A stretch of DNA of 64,000 nucleotides from Dyella_B humi (GTDB lineage Bacteria; Pseudomonadota; Gammaproteobacteria; Xanthomonadales; Rhodanobacteraceae), in assembly GCF_044904605.1 (NCBI RefSeq), contig NZ_JADIKI010000023.1, positions 1,984,001-2,048,000 on the forward strand, given 5' to 3'. Below the pieces are notes generated by a model. The model had not been told where the DNA came from and did no database searches. It saw nothing but the letters and a program-made list of their open reading frames with translations. Positions 25,523-33,737 of this stretch are shown here, piece by piece. A program made the translations under genes and the position numbers. The first letter of the stretch is position 1. Each line of letters opens with the position of its first letter.

Positions 25523-27091
25523 ATGTCAAAGCTCTCTGCCGTATTACGTTCCGTCGCGATCGCCGCGGCACTATCGCTGCTGTGCCTGCCTGCGCTTGCA
25601 CGCGAGGATGCAGCGGTCGCCAAGTCCGCCGCGCAGGCATCCGGCGTCTATTACGAAATCTTCGTCCGTGCGTTCTATGACACCAACGGCGACGGCATCG
25701 GCGATCTCAACGGCATCACCGCCAAGCTCGATTACATCAAATCGCTGGGTGTCAGCGGCATCTGGCTGATGCCGATCAATCCCTCGCCGAGCTATCACGG
25801 CTACGACATCACCGATTACGAAGGCATCAATCCGCAGTACGGCACGCTGCAGGATTTCAAGAAGCTGCTGGATGAGGCGCACAAGCGCGGCATCAAGGTG
25901 GTGATCGACATGGTGATCAACCACACCAGCGATCAGCATCCCTGGTTCAAGGCGGCGCTGGATGCGAAGGACCCCCATCACGACTGGTACCTTTGGGCCA
26001 AGCCCGGTACGGATCTGCATGCCATCAGCGCCGTCGGCGGTCCCGCCTGGCATCGCGCGTCGAACGGGGCGTATTACGAAGGCACCTTCACCGGCGCCAT
26101 GCCCGATCTCAACTACGACAATCCGGCCGTGCGCAAGGAAATGATCGAGGTAGGCCGGTTCTGGCTGCGGCAGGGCGTGGATGGTTTTCGCCTGGACGCC
26201 GCGCAGCATATCTACGACGACCTGCGCACCGATATGAACGATCCCATCGCGCTGCAGAAGAACGCGCGTTGGTGGGCCGAATATCGTCATGCGCTGGAGG
26301 TGACGAATCCGCACGTTTGGCTGGTCGGCGAAGTGGCGCGGCAGAATCCCGATGATTTGACGCCGTACATGGGCCCGTTGAATACCGTGTTCAATTTTCC
26401 GGTGGCGACGCAGCTGATCGAGAGCGTGAACCAGGAACGCAACCTCGGCATCGGTCGTGGGCTCGAATACAGCTATGCGGCCTATCGCACGCATGCGCAA
26501 GGTAAATTCGACGATGCGCCGTTCCTCACTAATCACGATCAGGAACGCGTGATGAGCCAGCTCGACGACAACATGGCGCACATGCGTCTTGCTGCCGCGT
26601 TGTTGCTGACGCTGCCGGGACATCCCTTCATCTATTACGGTGAAGAGCTGGGCATGCAGGGCGCCAAGCCGGACGAGAATATCCGCGAGCCGATGCGCTG
26701 GTATCGCAACGGCAAGGGGGAGGGCACGGCGAGCTGGAAGGACTGGAGTACGAGCGATGATGCGGCGATTTCCGTGGAAGCGCAGCAGAACGATCCTGCT
26801 TCGCTGCTCAACCTGTACCGCAAGCTGATCGGTTGGCGTGAACAGATAAGCGCGCTGCGCGATGGTGTATTGCATGACATGCCGGTGGTCGATCCGCACG
26901 TACTGGCCTACACGCTAAAGGACGCGCAATCGCGCGTACTAGTGGCGCACAACCTATCGCGTGAAGCACGCGTGTTCGAGCTGGGGGCGGATGCACATGT
27001 TTCGTCCGTGCTGCTGCAGAGCGAGGACGGTGTAGTGCTGGAGAATGGGAGGCTGAGCTTGCCGCCTTATACGACTGCCGTGCTGCAGTGA
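25523..27091 (+). CDS. Secreted GH13 alpha-amylase family enzyme
   Basis: A 522-residue GH13 hydrolase with a signal peptide (SVAIAAALSLLCLPALA), so it acts in the periplasm or outside. The fold starts VYYEIFVRAFYDTNGDGIGDLNGI. Conserved regions are DMVINHTSDQH, GFRLDAAQH (nucleophile), WLVGEVAR (acid/base) and FLTNHDQERVM. The FIYYGEELGMQG segment and a C-terminal beta domain complete it. The ATG follows CGGGAGA. Such enzymes cut internal or near-terminal alpha-1,4 or alpha-1,6 glucosidic bonds; the exact specificity cannot be read here. It lies between the receptor and the GH31 gene. Confidence 0.93.
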   Translation: MSKLSAVLRSVAIAAALSLLCLPALAREDAAVAKSAAQASGVYYEIFVRAFYDTNGDGIGDLNGITAKLDYIKSLGVSGIWLMPINPSPSYHGYDITDYEGINPQYGTLQDFKKLLDEAHKRGIKVVIDMVINHTSDQHPWFKAALDAKDPHHDWYLWAKPGTDLHAISAVGGPAWHRASNGAYYEGTFTGAMPDLNYDNPAVRKEMIEVGRFWLRQGVDGFRLDAAQHIYDDLRTDMNDPIALQKNARWWAEYRHALEVTNPHVWLVGEVARQNPDDLTPYMGPLNTVFNFPVATQLIESVNQERNLGIGRGLEYSYAAYRTHAQGKFDDAPFLTNHDQERVMSQLDDNMAHMRLAAALLLTLPGHPFIYYGEELGMQGAKPDENIREPMRWYRNGKGEGTASWKDWSTSDDAAISVEAQQNDPASLLNLYRKLIGWREQISALRDGVLHDMPVVDPHVLAYTLKDAQSRVLVAHNLSREARVFELGADAHVSSVLLQSEDGVVLENGRLSLPPYTTAVLQ

Positions 27092-27160
27092 TCGCGTTCA
27101 ATTATCCCCATGCCGATGTAGTGCGGTTATATTCGGGAGCTTGAAGCAAGGCTTGAACAT

Positions 27161-27188
27161 CTCCTTCCCCTGCAAGCAGGGGAGGGGG
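27161..27188. repeat. Hairpin repeat, CTTCCCCTGCAAGCAGGGGAGG
   Basis: Arms CTTCCCCTGC and GCAGGGGAGG around AA. Similar in style to family A, but with a different core. It lies in the short gap before the GH31 gene. Confidence 0.6.
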
Positions 27189-27231
27189 CAGCATCTCCGC
27201 ACGCAGCAAGCGACATAAAAAGGATGGGTGG

Positions 27232-29595
27232 ATGACAACCCTGCGCAATTTGGCCATCTGCGGCCTGTTGTTCGTTTCGGCGTTTCACGCGGCGCTCGCC
27301 GATCAAAGCAAGCCAGCTTTCCAGCTCGAACACGCTGATGCGCGCGGCCTCGAGCTCGTGCAAGGCAAAGATCGCATCACGGTGCGTTTCGTTGCCCCGA
27401 ATGTGGTGCAGATTCACGGCATGCCGCAGGGTCTGAGCACGCGCCCGGGCACCGTGATGGATCCGCGCGCCTCGCGCGATACGCTTTCCAACCTGCGTGT
27501 CCGCAGCATCGCCAGCAACACATCCGTGGCGAGCAGCGAGCTGGTCGCCACCTGGGACAAGCAGGCCGGTAGCCTCATCATTGCCGACGCGCAAGGGCAT
27601 GTGCTGGTGCAGACCGATCCTGCCACGCTGATGAATCGCCGTATCGATCTGCAGCACGATGACGCCGACGCGCTGTACGGTATCGGCGGCTACGATGCCT
27701 TCGAACCGGCCAAAGGCGGCTTACTGCGTCAAGGCGTGCAGATCGCCAAGGCCGGTGAGCAGGGTTATCCGGGCGGACCGTTCGTGTGGAGCACGCGCGG
27801 CTACGGCGTGCTGGTCGACACGGTCGGCGCCAAGTTCGAATTGACGGATGGGCATATCGACGTCACCGGCATCAGCCGCGAGGACGTCAGCTACGACGTG
27901 ATCGCCGGCACGCCGCCGAAGATCTTCGCAGCGCTCGCCACACTCAGCGGTGCGCCACCGATGTTCCCGAAGTGGGCGATGGGTTTCACCAACAGCCAGT
28001 GGGGCATCGATCAGCAGGAACTGCTGGCCATCGTGCACGGCTATCGCAGCCGGCATATTCCGATCGACAACTTCACGTTCGACTTCGACTGGAAGGCCTG
28101 GGGCGACGATAACTACGGCGAGTTTCGTTGGAACGAGAAGAAATTTCCGGACGGCCCCAGCGGCGCTTTGAAAACCACGATGGATCAGCTCGGCATGCAC
28201 ATGACCGGCATCATGAAGCCGCGCATCCATGTCGATACCGTGGAGGGCCGTTATGCCGAGGCGCATGACTTCTGGGCTGTCAGCCGGCCGCAGAACATGG
28301 ATTATTTCTCGCTGAAGCCCGTGCGCGAGCTGGATTTCGACAAAGCCGCGGTGCGCACGTGGTTCTTCAACGATGCGCTCAAGCATTCCCTCGATACCGG
28401 CATCGTTGGCTGGTGGAACGACGAGGCGGATGACACCAACAGCAACACGCAATTCCTCAACATGCAGCGCGCGCTATACGAAGGGCAGCGCGCGTATACA
28501 CCGAACCGCGTCTGGTCGATCAACCGCGATTTCTATCTCGGCGCGCAGCGTTACGCCTATGGCCTGTGGTCCGGCGACATCGACACCGGTTTCGACAGCA
28601 TGGCGGCGCAGCGCCAGCGCATGCTGAGCGCCATCGATGTAGGTGAAATGAAATGGGGTATGGACGGCGGCGGTTTCAAAGGCCATCCGGACAACGAGAA
28701 CTACGCGCGTTGGATCGAATTTGCCGCATTCGTGCCGATCTTCCGCGTGCACGGCACGCTGGGTGAGAAGCGCCAGCCATGGATGTACGGCGCCACGGCG
28801 GAACAGGCCGCTACCGATGCGATGCGTCTGCGCTATGCGTTGATTCCCTATATCTACAGCTACGAGCGCGCCGCCACGACGGAAGGCGTAGGCATCGTGC
28901 GCCCGCTGACTTTCGACTATCCGAACGATCCTCAAGTGCGCGATGACGTGGACGCATGGATGTTCGGCGAAAGCCTGCTGGTTTCGCCCGTGGTGATGAA
29001 AGGCCAGACGGAAAAGGACATCTACCTGCCAGTCGGACAGTGGACTGATTACTTCACTGGCAAGGTCTATCAGGGCGGACAAACCATCCATTACGCGGTA
29101 GACAGCGAGACTTGGCGAGACATCCCGCTCTTCATTCGCCAGGGCGCGATCATTCCTACGCAGCCTGCGATGGATTACGTGAGCGAGCAGCCGGTGACCG
29201 AGCTGACGGTTGATGTTTTTCCCGCCGACCATGCCACGCACTTCGATTATTACGACGACGACGGCAGCACCTATGCCTACGAGCATGGCGCATTCTTTTC
29301 GCAGCGATGGATGGCGCAACGCGATGGCGATGATGCGAAATTCAGCACCGAAGTCGCGCATGGCAGCTACAAACCGACGCTGAAGTATTACTTGGTAAAA
29401 GTGTATGGCGTGACGGCTGCTGCCGTGAAAGTAGGGACAAGCGCGCTCAAGTCCTACCCCGGCGCGGATGCCCTGCTCGCTGCAAAGGGCGAGGGATGGG
29501 CGGTCGATCACGATCGCTATGGCAGCGTGACCTTGCTGCGAATTCCTGCGGGTGTGGTGAGAGATGTGGCGTTGCGGGCGGCCAGCTCGCATTGA
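27232..29595 (+). CDS. Secreted GH31 alpha-glycosidase
   Basis: A 787-residue GH31 enzyme with signal peptide (LRNLAICGLLFVSAFHAALA). An N-terminal beta-sandwich holds DADALYGIGGYDAF. The catalytic barrel contains FPKWAMGFTNSQWG and the nucleophile Asp in DTGIVGWWNDEADD. The acid/base region is YGLWSGDIDTGFDSM. C-terminal beta domains include VFPADHATHFDYYDDDGSTYAYEHG (DUF5110-like). The family contains alpha-glucosidases, alpha-xylosidases and transglycosidases. The motif WNDEAD does not settle which. Ribosome site AAAAAGGATGGG precedes the ATG. Confidence 0.93.
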   Translation: MTTLRNLAICGLLFVSAFHAALADQSKPAFQLEHADARGLELVQGKDRITVRFVAPNVVQIHGMPQGLSTRPGTVMDPRASRDTLSNLRVRSIASNTSVASSELVATWDKQAGSLIIADAQGHVLVQTDPATLMNRRIDLQHDDADALYGIGGYDAFEPAKGGLLRQGVQIAKAGEQGYPGGPFVWSTRGYGVLVDTVGAKFELTDGHIDVTGISREDVSYDVIAGTPPKIFAALATLSGAPPMFPKWAMGFTNSQWGIDQQELLAIVHGYRSRHIPIDNFTFDFDWKAWGDDNYGEFRWNEKKFPDGPSGALKTTMDQLGMHMTGIMKPRIHVDTVEGRYAEAHDFWAVSRPQNMDYFSLKPVRELDFDKAAVRTWFFNDALKHSLDTGIVGWWNDEADDTNSNTQFLNMQRALYEGQRAYTPNRVWSINRDFYLGAQRYAYGLWSGDIDTGFDSMAAQRQRMLSAIDVGEMKWGMDGGGFKGHPDNENYARWIEFAAFVPIFRVHGTLGEKRQPWMYGATAEQAATDAMRLRYALIPYIYSYERAATTEGVGIVRPLTFDYPNDPQVRDDVDAWMFGESLLVSPVVMKGQTEKDIYLPVGQWTDYFTGKVYQGGQTIHYAVDSETWRDIPLFIRQGAIIPTQPAMDYVSEQPVTELTVDVFPADHATHFDYYDDDGSTYAYEHGAFFSQRWMAQRDGDDAKFSTEVAHGSYKPTLKYYLVKVYGVTAAAVKVGTSALKSYPGADALLAAKGEGWAVDHDRYGSVTLLRIPAGVVRDVALRAASSH

Positions 29596-29599
29596 TGCG

Positions 29600-29668
29600 G
29601 CGTAGGCGGGGATGAAAATCCCAGCTTCATGTGGATGGTAATGCTGGGATTAGCATCCCAGCCTACGC
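29600..29668. repeat. Family C repeat, GCGTAGGC...GGGATTAGCATCCCAGCC
   Basis: Inverted element with outer arms GCGTAGGC / GCCTACGC and inner copies of GGGAT...ATCCCAGC. The same element lies at 45865-45932. It begins five bases after the GH31 stop codon. Confidence 0.85.
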
Positions 29669-29740
29669 AGATGCGGCCATTTCGAGGTATACGGCATTGA
29701 ACGCAGCCCCTTATCTGTAAGACACTTGCGTCTTCCGATA

Positions 29741-29752
29741 GTAAACGTTTAC
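29741..29752. promoter_or_regulatory. Perfect 12-bp palindrome GTAAACGTTTAC, LacI-type operator
   Basis: A symmetric site with central CG, as for LacI/GalR regulators, 27 bases upstream of the GH39 start codon. A repressor bound here would block the promoter or ribosome access. It differs from the TGAATACGTATGCA site, so a second regulator, or a more relaxed one, may be involved. Confidence 0.65.
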
Positions 29753-29779
29753 ATGCCGGCAAAACCCGAAGGAACCGCC

Positions 29780-31336
29780 ATGCCCCATCTCATCCCGTTA
29801 CGCCGCACTGCATCAAAGCTAGGCTTCGCTGCTCTGCTGGCTTTCGGCGTCGCATACGCTGCAACGCCACCTGCCGACACGGTTGCGATCAAGGTCGACG
29901 CCACGGCGAAGGGCACGGCCTTCCCCCATTTCTGGGAACAGATGTTCGGCTCAGGCCGCGCATCGCTTGCGCTGCGAGACGACTACCGCAAGGACATCGA
30001 GGCCGTGCACCAGGCCACCGGCTTCGGCTATGTGCGCTTCCACGGCATCTTCGACCGCGACGTGGGCTTGGTACGGCGCGATAAGGATGGCCGCATCAGT
30101 TACAACTTCTCCTACGTCGACCAGATCTACGACGGTCTGCTGGAGCGCGGCATCAAACCCTTCGTCGAACTGGGCTTCATGCCGCCGGAGCTCAGCTCCG
30201 ATCCTTCGCAGCAGCATGATTTTTGGTATCACCCCAACGTGATGCCGCCGAAGGATTACGCCGAGTGGGATGCGATGATCCGTGCCTTCGCCGAGCATCT
30301 GGTCGCCCGCTACGGCATCGACGAAGTGGCCAGCTGGTATTTCGAGGTGTGGAACGAACCCAACCTCACCTTCTGGGGCGGTCGGCCGGAGCAATCCACG
30401 TATTTCACCTTGTACGACCACACCGCACGCACGCTGAAGGCGGTCAACCCGCGCCTGCGCGTGGGCGGCCCGGCCACGGCGCAGGCGGCGTGGGTGCCGG
30501 ATTTCCTCAAGCACGTGCATGACGCGAAGGTGCCGGCGGATTTCGTGAGCACGCACGTGTACGGCGATGACACCGCGCAGAACGTGTTCAAGACGGAGGA
30601 GAACATTCCGCGCGCCGACATGGTGTGCCGCGCGGTCGATAAGGCGCATCGTGAAATCGCAGCCTCCCCTTATCCGAAAATGCCGCTGATCTATAGCGAG
30701 TACAACGCTTCGTACGCGAACCTGCCCAACGTCACGGACACGATCTACATGGGGCCGTGGATGGCGAACACGATCCGCGAATGCGCCGGCAAGGTCGAGA
30801 TCATGAGTTACTGGGCCTTCTCCGATGTGTTCGAGGAACAAGGCGTGGTGCGCAACCCGTTCTATGGCGGCTTCGGCTTGATTGCGGCCGATCGCATCGA
30901 GAAGCCCGCGTTCAACGCGTTTGCCATGCTGCATCGCCTAGGTGATACGCGCCTGCCGGGTTCCTCCGATAGTGCCCTTGTCACGCGTCGTGACGACGGC
31001 ACCGTGGTGCTGGCGTTGTGGAACTATGCGCCGCCGGTTGGCGACACCGATACCTACACCAAGGGCGCTCCGCAAGGTTCGATCAAGCATTTCGACGTGG
31101 ACGTGTCGCATCTGGGCGCGAACGCGAAGGCAGCCGTGTGGCACGTGGACGAAAGTCACGGCAATGCGGTCGCTGCGTTCGATGCCATGGGGCGGCCGGA
31201 TTTCCCCAGTCGCGAGCAGATTGCGCAACTGCGCGCAGCGGGAAAGTTGGCGGCGCCGGAGTCTATGGCGGTGCAGAACGGTCGCCTGCTCATCGATATT
31301 CCGCCGCAGGGGCTGGTTGTCATCGAACTGCGGTGA
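29780..31336 (+). CDS. Secreted GH39 glycosidase (beta-xylosidase-like)
   Basis: A 518-residue clan GH-A enzyme with signal peptide (KLGFAALLAFGVAYA). The barrel has the GH39 pattern FRFHG-like YVRFHGIFDRDVGLV, the acid/base in WYFEVWNEPNLTFWGG and the nucleophile in PLIYSEYNASYAN. A C-terminal beta-sandwich follows. GH39 holds beta-xylosidases and alpha-L-iduronidases, and its members here are usually beta-xylosidase-like. I chose the ATG at 29780 because GAAGGAAC precedes it at good distance; an ATG at 29753 has none and abuts the operator. A beta-glycosidase among alpha-glucan genes hints at a mixed substrate. Confidence 0.9.
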   Translation: MPHLIPLRRTASKLGFAALLAFGVAYAATPPADTVAIKVDATAKGTAFPHFWEQMFGSGRASLALRDDYRKDIEAVHQATGFGYVRFHGIFDRDVGLVRRDKDGRISYNFSYVDQIYDGLLERGIKPFVELGFMPPELSSDPSQQHDFWYHPNVMPPKDYAEWDAMIRAFAEHLVARYGIDEVASWYFEVWNEPNLTFWGGRPEQSTYFTLYDHTARTLKAVNPRLRVGGPATAQAAWVPDFLKHVHDAKVPADFVSTHVYGDDTAQNVFKTEENIPRADMVCRAVDKAHREIAASPYPKMPLIYSEYNASYANLPNVTDTIYMGPWMANTIRECAGKVEIMSYWAFSDVFEEQGVVRNPFYGGFGLIAADRIEKPAFNAFAMLHRLGDTRLPGSSDSALVTRRDDGTVVLALWNYAPPVGDTDTYTKGAPQGSIKHFDVDVSHLGANAKAAVWHVDESHGNAVAAFDAMGRPDFPSREQIAQLRAAGKLAAPESMAVQNGRLLIDIPPQGLVVIELR

Positions 31337-31341
31337 CGCCG

Positions 31342-31376
31342 GTGGGTTGGGGTGAGCGCATGCGAACCCCAACCTA
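31342..31376. repeat. Family D palindrome, GTGGGTTGGGGTGAGCG...
   Basis: GGGTTGGGGT and ACCCCAACCTAC arms around GAGCGCATGCGA. A longer copy lies at 35247-35331. Confidence 0.75.
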
Positions 31377-31392
31377 CACAGCGCTAGGTGGA

Positions 31393-31406
31393 TGAATACG
31401 TATGCA
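31393..31406. promoter_or_regulatory. Operator copy 3, TGAATACGTATGCA
   Basis: Third identical copy, 150 bases upstream of the six-hairpin glycosidase gene. It ties that gene and the MFS gene to the control of the receptor and alpha-glucosidase. Confidence 0.65.
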
Positions 31407-31470
31407 TAAATCTGCCGCCACCTGCGAGCTTGCCTACCATGCACGCTCCCTCGCACGAAATCTCCGCCGC

Positions 31471-31490
31471 CATGCTGCAACTGCAGCATG
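31471..31490. promoter_or_regulatory. Perfect palindrome CATGCTGCAACTGCAGCATG
   Basis: Nine-base arms around AC, 66 bases before the start codon of the six-hairpin glycosidase. It may be a protein-binding site or an mRNA 5' hairpin. The half CATGCTGCAA also occurs at 22258, near operator copy 2. Confidence 0.4.
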
Positions 31491-31556
31491 TGCATCGGTT
31501 CGCGTCGTGACATAACAGGGAAAGTCTATTTTGAATCACCCATCCGCGGAGTGTGC

Positions 31557-33737
31557 ATGCTGAGCGTTGTGATGATGGCGGCCCTGGCTGCGGGCGCCCA
31601 AGGGGATGTGTGGCGCGATGACATGTCCTGGCGTGGCGCACAGGCGCACATGAGCGAGACGAAAGATGGGCGTTTCACCCTGACCGGCCCGTTCGGCAAG
31701 CGCGACATCGCTGCGCAAGGCATGCGTGTGGATACGGCGAGCCCCCTGTTCGATGGCTTGTTCGCGATGGCGCAGGACGAGCTCAAGCAGGATTCGGTCA
31801 CCGCGATTCGCGACGGCGCGTTCGATCACGGCCAGCCGATTCCCTGCACCTGCTTCGAAACCGGCGCGAAATGGCCGTACGTGTGGACGCGCGATCTTTC
31901 TTATTCCATCGACTTGGGGTTGTGGAAATTCGATCCGCAGCGCTCGCGCAACGGCTTGAGCTTCAAGCTGTCGGACGTGCGTGATCCGTCGCTGCCACAA
32001 GGCCTGTATGTGATGCAGGACACGGGCTCCGGCGGCAGCTGGCCGATCAGCACCGATCGCGTGGTGTGGTTTCTCGGTGCGCAGCATTTGCTGGATGACA
32101 AGGTCTTTGCCGATAACGTCTATCGCGCCTTGAATGACACGCTGGCGCAGGATCGGCAGTACGTCTTCGATGCGGATTTCGGCTTGTATCGTGGCGAAAC
32201 CTCCTTCCTCGACTGGCGCGAGCAGACGTATCCGGTGTGGACTGCCGACAACGTGGTGTTCATCGCGCAATCGTTCGCGCTTTCCACCAATGTGCTGCAT
32301 TACCAAGCCTTGCAACTTGGAGCGAAGCTGGCGCAGGCGCACGGCGATGGCACCAGGGCGAAGCACTATCAGGAACAGGCCGCTGCGTTGAAAAACGCCA
32401 TCCATGCGCATTTCTGGCGCAAGGATCGCGGCATGTACATGAGCTACATCGGCGGCGACGGCACACCCTACGACACCTACGATCTGCTCGGCACCGCGCT
32501 GGCGATCACCAGCGGCGTTGCCGAAGGCGACGCCGCGCGCATCGCGCTGGCGAACTATCCGACGTGGCCGGCGGGAAGCCCGGTGATCTGGCCCGAGCGG
32601 GCCGATCAGCCGATCTATCACAACCGCGCGATCTGGCCGTTCGTCAGCGCTTATGCGCTGCGTGCGGCGCGCGTAGTGAACGATCCGGCGCGCATCGCGC
32701 ACGAACTGCGTTCGATCATGCGTGGCGCAGCGATGTCCGGCGCCAACATGGAGAACTACGAACTGGTCACGCAGGCCACGCACGTCGATGAGGGCAAGCT
32801 CAGCGGCCCGGTGGTCGACTCGCCGCGCCAGCTGTGGTCCGTGGCGGCCTATTTGGACATGGTGAGCGAGGGCGTGTTCGGCCTCACCGAGGATGGCCGC
32901 ATCGAACCCAAGCTGCCGGCGTCCCTGGTGCCGATGCTGTTCGGCGAGCGGGAAAGCATCACGCTGCGCACACCGGACCGCACCATCACCCTGCGCCGCC
33001 CGCATGCACTGCACGGCGATCTGCTGGTGACGGATACGATCAAGCAACGCGGCACGGAAACGCTAGTGACGTTGAAAGGCATCGACGTGGCGGCCCTTCC
33101 TGTGCGCACTGACGCGCCGCTGTATGCGCCGGCTGCACCCGATGCGCCTTCGATCGACAAGGACAACAAGGGCTGGCGCGTGCAGGCGGACGGCAAGGTG
33201 GTGCTGTATGCCGACGGTCAGCGCGTCGGTCGCATCGACAGCAGTACGTATATTGCGCAAGGTGCGCAACCGCCCTGCGTGAGTGTGACCCGTGTGGACG
33301 AGCACGGCATCGAATCGCTGCACAGCCCTGCTGTTTGCGGCGGCGAACCGGTGGCGCTCGGCGACAGCTGGCCGCGCTCGTGGACTGCACCGGCTTCCGG
33401 TCGCTATCGCGTCGCATTGCGGTATGAAAACAATCATGGCTCCATCCAGACCGGCGTGACCGCGGCGGTGAAGTTCCTGGTGGCGCATTGCGGTAACGAC
33501 GCACCGCAGCGTGTGCCCATCGTGATGCCACACAGCGTGGGCGAGCAATTGTCCACTTACGGCGTGATCACCGCGAAGGCCGGCACGGCATGCCGCTTCG
33601 AGTTGGAGCAAGGTTTCAACATGAGCGACCTCAGCCACTTCGCGCACTACACCGGCGGCAAGGGCGGCATCGAGGGGCCGCTCAACGATGCGCGCATCGG
33701 CGATCTCATCATCACGCCCACCACGGGTACGCCATGA
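31557..33737 (+). CDS. Secreted six-hairpin (alpha/alpha barrel) glycosidase
   Basis: A 726-residue protein with a short signal peptide (MLSVVMMAALAAGAQG). The central part (about 90-450) has the features of an (alpha/alpha)6 glycoside hydrolase: KWPYVWTRDLSYSIDLGL, FLDWREQTYPVWTADN, MYMSYIGGDGTPYDTYDLLGTAL and DSPRQLWSVAAYLDMV. WTRD and the acidic YPVWTADN region look like active-site loops of the GH15/GH63/GH37-type fold. The last about 230 residues form beta-rich domains, the end of them carrying RYRVALRYENNHGSIQTGVTAA, carbohydrate-module-like. The exact family is not certain. The stop overlaps the MFS start as ATGA, so enzyme and transporter are translationally coupled. Confidence 0.75.
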   Translation: MLSVVMMAALAAGAQGDVWRDDMSWRGAQAHMSETKDGRFTLTGPFGKRDIAAQGMRVDTASPLFDGLFAMAQDELKQDSVTAIRDGAFDHGQPIPCTCFETGAKWPYVWTRDLSYSIDLGLWKFDPQRSRNGLSFKLSDVRDPSLPQGLYVMQDTGSGGSWPISTDRVVWFLGAQHLLDDKVFADNVYRALNDTLAQDRQYVFDADFGLYRGETSFLDWREQTYPVWTADNVVFIAQSFALSTNVLHYQALQLGAKLAQAHGDGTRAKHYQEQAAALKNAIHAHFWRKDRGMYMSYIGGDGTPYDTYDLLGTALAITSGVAEGDAARIALANYPTWPAGSPVIWPERADQPIYHNRAIWPFVSAYALRAARVVNDPARIAHELRSIMRGAAMSGANMENYELVTQATHVDEGKLSGPVVDSPRQLWSVAAYLDMVSEGVFGLTEDGRIEPKLPASLVPMLFGERESITLRTPDRTITLRRPHALHGDLLVTDTIKQRGTETLVTLKGIDVAALPVRTDAPLYAPAAPDAPSIDKDNKGWRVQADGKVVLYADGQRVGRIDSSTYIAQGAQPPCVSVTRVDEHGIESLHSPAVCGGEPVALGDSWPRSWTAPASGRYRVALRYENNHGSIQTGVTAAVKFLVAHCGNDAPQRVPIVMPHSVGEQLSTYGVITAKAGTACRFELEQGFNMSDLSHFAHYTGGKGGIEGPLNDARIGDLIITPTTGTP

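Noticed and set aside
23778..25640. Long minus-strand open frame opposite the TonB-dependent receptor
   Set aside because: Antisense shadow; no recognisable motif, and it runs through the receptor terminator.
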